Positions 61,621 to 64,000 of a stretch of DNA of 64,000 nucleotides are shown piece by piece; position 1 is the first letter of the stretch, and each line of letters begins with the position of its first letter. A program made the translations under genes and the position numbers. The notes beneath the pieces are model-generated. The model was not told the origin of the DNA, ran no database searches, and saw only the letters and a list, made by a program, of their open reading frames with translations. Source of the DNA: Thunnus maccoyii (Eukaryota; Chordata; Actinopteri; Scombriformes; Scombridae); assembly GCF_910596095.1 (NCBI RefSeq), contig NC_056544.1, forward strand, positions 3,685,155 through 3,749,154. The letters run 5' to 3'.

Positions 61621-63052
61621 TGTTAATGGGAAATCATAAATTCATATGTATGCTCATGAAAAGGATCAAAGGCTTGTACAATAAAAAGTAAATAATTCCA
61701 CGATGGGGCCAACTGATGCAAAAAGATATATAATTGGTACTAAGAAACAAAAGATGACAAACACACACACAATTGAGAACGTCTGTTTAAAAAGAAAATA
61801 TAGTTGTATTTCATTTCAATTTGGTGTGCTTCATGGGTATCATGTAAGTTAAAAAAAAACAATTCTGCCAAAGTTTAGTGTGAAAGCTTTTTCACTTTTT
61901 GGACATTTTTGGACTTGAAAATAGTAGTTTGATAAATTGGTCCACTTACTAGCTCTTTTCTGGGCATTCAGTTGTCAGGTCATTGATTTATATTGATTAA
62001 CATCTCGGCTCCATATATGACCACCTGTCCACCGCCAACTGAGCCATGACTGAGCACACCCTGTCTGCAGATGAAGACCATATGATGGGGTTGGTTATTG
62101 ATACATCCTGATACATATTGATTCTCGTCTCAGAGATTGGAGCACATTCTGCGTTGTTAGAGCTTGTTTCTGTATGTTGGAAGTGTTCTGGTGTCTTGAT
62201 TGTTCATGATTGTTGCCTGGTGTTGCTCCAGTCTTCACAAAGAATGAATGGTCTTTGAAATATTCTGTTTCACCACTTTTTTGCATTTTACAATACTAAG
62301 TAAGTAAAATATCTTTCTGCATTAGCCAGCTTTGTCTCGATGTTAGGAAGAGATAAATAAATCAAAAATGAAACAAAATGTCCACATCGTACTAAACGCC
62401 TCACCAGCTTGACCTCTCTCATTCGTTTCCTCTCTTTGGCTTTGTCCCCTCATCTTCTCTTTGTGAAAATCACCCACATGTAGACACTTTTTATGACGCA
62501 GGGACTGAGCTAAACAATTGAAACTCAACCACAAAAGTGTTGAAACCACATGACATCAGTTCTGGCTGGCTCAAGCACCTTATTCCTCAAGCTGGTTAGC
62601 AGGGAATAAAGTGGTCATAGGGTAACAGGTGGGAGTAATATCACATGTGGATAAAACCACAGACCTCACGAGAGAAAAAGCCCCTACTGCAATATGGTAC
62701 TTAAGTGCTTTTATCTATCATTTAAAACTGGTCCCCAATGTAAGCTTTTGTTACTTTTAAAGGTGCTATATGACACTGAACAAGTAAAAAGTAAAATATT
62801 ATAAACATTTTAAAAAGAAGATGAAACCAGGATCTGTGCTAATAAATAAAAGCTATTATAGTAAGTGGCGTGATTAGTAATCAGTTACTCTCCATCTCTG
62901 GTCTTGAAAGGGATTACTGTGTGTAGGAGTCAATTTACAGCCAGTGTAAGAAGTTTAAATACGTCTTGGCTGTTTTTAATTAGTCTGTGGGTGTATTGTG
63001 AGTGTGTGTGTGATGCTAATTAAAAGTGTCCTGTCTCACTGCTTTTGTCTCA
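61621..63052. other. Intergenic / upstream flank of last gene
   Basis: No exon or RNA gene recognised. A/T-rich, with several short palindromic words; the proximal 150 nt includes TTTTTAATTAG and GCTAATTAAAAG, possible homeobox-type sites. Confidence 0.45.
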
Positions 63053-63060
63053 TATATAAG
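63053..63060 (+). promoter_or_regulatory. TATA box of the somatomedin-B gene
   Basis: TATATAAG, with a transcription start expected about 30 nt downstream (63083-63090). A possible 62-nt 5'-UTR intron follows, GT at 63099 to AG at 63160. Confidence 0.65.
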
Positions 63061-63174
63061 ACCAACAGACTGACACACTGAGAGAAGAAGAGGAGAAGGT
63101 AACTACTCTGATCCTGACACTCACCCTCAACTGCTTTTCAATCCAGTCCCGTTCTCACAGAGTCTTGGACAGAG

Positions 63175-63686
63175 ATGATGATGAAGATGTCACTGTGGCT
63201 TCTGTTGCTTGGTTTTGTTGTGACCTTCACTGCTGCAGCTGGACCAGGTGCGTATATGACACATATTATTAAATCTTATAAATCATTGAACGTTTTCATT
63301 TATGGTACCAAGACTATGGATATTCCATGTTTTATAATACTTTTAATGCTATATGATGCCTAATAATACACCTATACTACCTTATGATGTAATGAACATA
63401 TGACTCCTGATAATATTCAATATTGTACGTAGTATGCCACCAAATCTCTAATACTACAATTCAGTCTAACTAACACTATTGTGCAATACAATAGTATATA
63501 ATAATGTACCTAAAGCTTTAATGTCATATGAATGTAAATCAAAGTATGACGTAAATTTCCTCCCTTCAGGCAGCTGTGTGGGTCGTTGTGGTGAGATTTT
63601 CACCAGAGGCAAGCAGTGCACCTGTGACTTGAACTGCCTGCAATATAATGAATGCTGCAAAGACTTTCAGGCTACTTGCACCCCTG
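63175..63686 (+). CDS. prg4: Secreted somatomedin-B domain protein, probably proteoglycan 4 (5' exons only)
   Basis: Two exons are visible: 63175-63247 (signal peptide, MMMKMSLWLLLLGFVV, ending GPG) and 63570-63686. The second encodes one somatomedin-B domain with all eight Cys: SCVGRCG, CTCDLNC, ECCKDF, TC. Splicing is in phase 1 at both sides, and the second exon ends at a GTAAGA donor, so the gene continues past the window. One SMB domain per phase-1 exon next to a signal exon fits prg4 (lubricin). Vitronectin has a similar start. Recalled linkage of human PRG4 to NIBAN1 on chromosome 1q favours prg4. Three near-adjacent Met codons leave the exact start uncertain. Confidence 0.6.
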
Positions 63687-64000
63687 GTAAGACACTTAAT
63701 AAGATAAGATAGATAACAATATGTTTGATTGATTCATCTGGGGAAAACTGATGTGGAAGCAGCAAAAAGTTATAAAGCAGCAAAGATAAATAGTATCGTA
63801 TTAGACATTCTAGGTTGATGCCTCATGCCATTAATAAAAATGTCTTTATTATCATTAAATCAATTGACTCAAATGTACTTTCACATTTGGTCATGGCATC
63901 AGCCAACTTTACATCCCTATAGAACTTGTAGCATCTCTATGAAAATATTTGGCCTCTTTTAGTTCATTGTTTTGGTTTGATGGAACCATTTTGCCTCTTT
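63687..64000 (+). other. Intron of the somatomedin-B gene, 5' part
   Basis: Follows the GTAAGA donor. No further exon is seen before the window ends. Confidence 0.6.

Noticed and set aside
63175-63686. Vitronectin as the last gene
   Set aside because: Also begins with signal plus SMB exons, but the 1q-type neighbours favour prg4. Not fully excluded.

Overview
This is a piece of a ray-finned fish nuclear genome, most likely a percomorph. The genes are split into many short exons with GT-AG introns, the proteins are vertebrate-specific, and dinucleotide (CA/GT) repeats and small DNA transposons are abundant. There is no prokaryotic organisation: no operons, CRISPR arrays or rRNA. Gene models were built by hand from splice signals, exon phase and recalled vertebrate family sequences; no search was run.

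Layout. (1) 1-6848, plus strand: 3' three quarters of kifap3, the kinesin-II associated armadillo protein. It has 15 visible exons, and two of its introns carry U12-type (minor spliceosome) signals. (2) 10014-28045, minus strand: a complete 14-exon niban1 (FAM129A) gene encoding about 1161 aa. Its last exon contains a 17-unit, 11-residue in-frame minisatellite. (3) 30685-38203, plus strand: a complete 9-exon olfml2b gene (791 aa), a secreted olfactomedin-domain protein with a Thr-rich mucin-like linker, divergent from niban1. (4) 38204-53061: about 15 kb without a recognisable gene, made of decayed repeats. (5) 53062-57210, minus strand: a complete dusp12 gene (7 coding exons, 299 aa) with a likely non-coding first exon near 58441-58600. 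(6) 58.6-63.0 kb: intergenic repeats. (7) 63175-63686, plus strand: signal-peptide and somatomedin-B exons of a gene running off the window, probably prg4.

The genes do not form a pathway. They are linked by shared ancestry: as I recall, their human counterparts all lie on chromosome 1q23-q31, in a different order. kifap3 works in kinesin-II transport, niban1 in stress and survival signalling, olfml2b in the extracellular matrix and dusp12 as a zinc-binding dual-specificity phosphatase. The last gene encodes a secreted protein.

Mobile DNA includes three copies of a ~600-bp whole-length palindromic element, and copies of a ~480-bp TTAA-flanked TIR element, one of them apparently split by an insertion. 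There is also a 282-bp MITE with 12-bp perfect ends, a dead Tc1-like transposase, a Ty3/gypsy pol fragment, a LINE RT remnant, tRNA-type SINEs and many long CA/GT tracts, often touching splice sites. I found no convincing undescribed biological system. The most notable items are the two minor-spliceosome introns, the coding minisatellite in niban1, the CA/GT tracts at splice sites and the palindromic repeat family.
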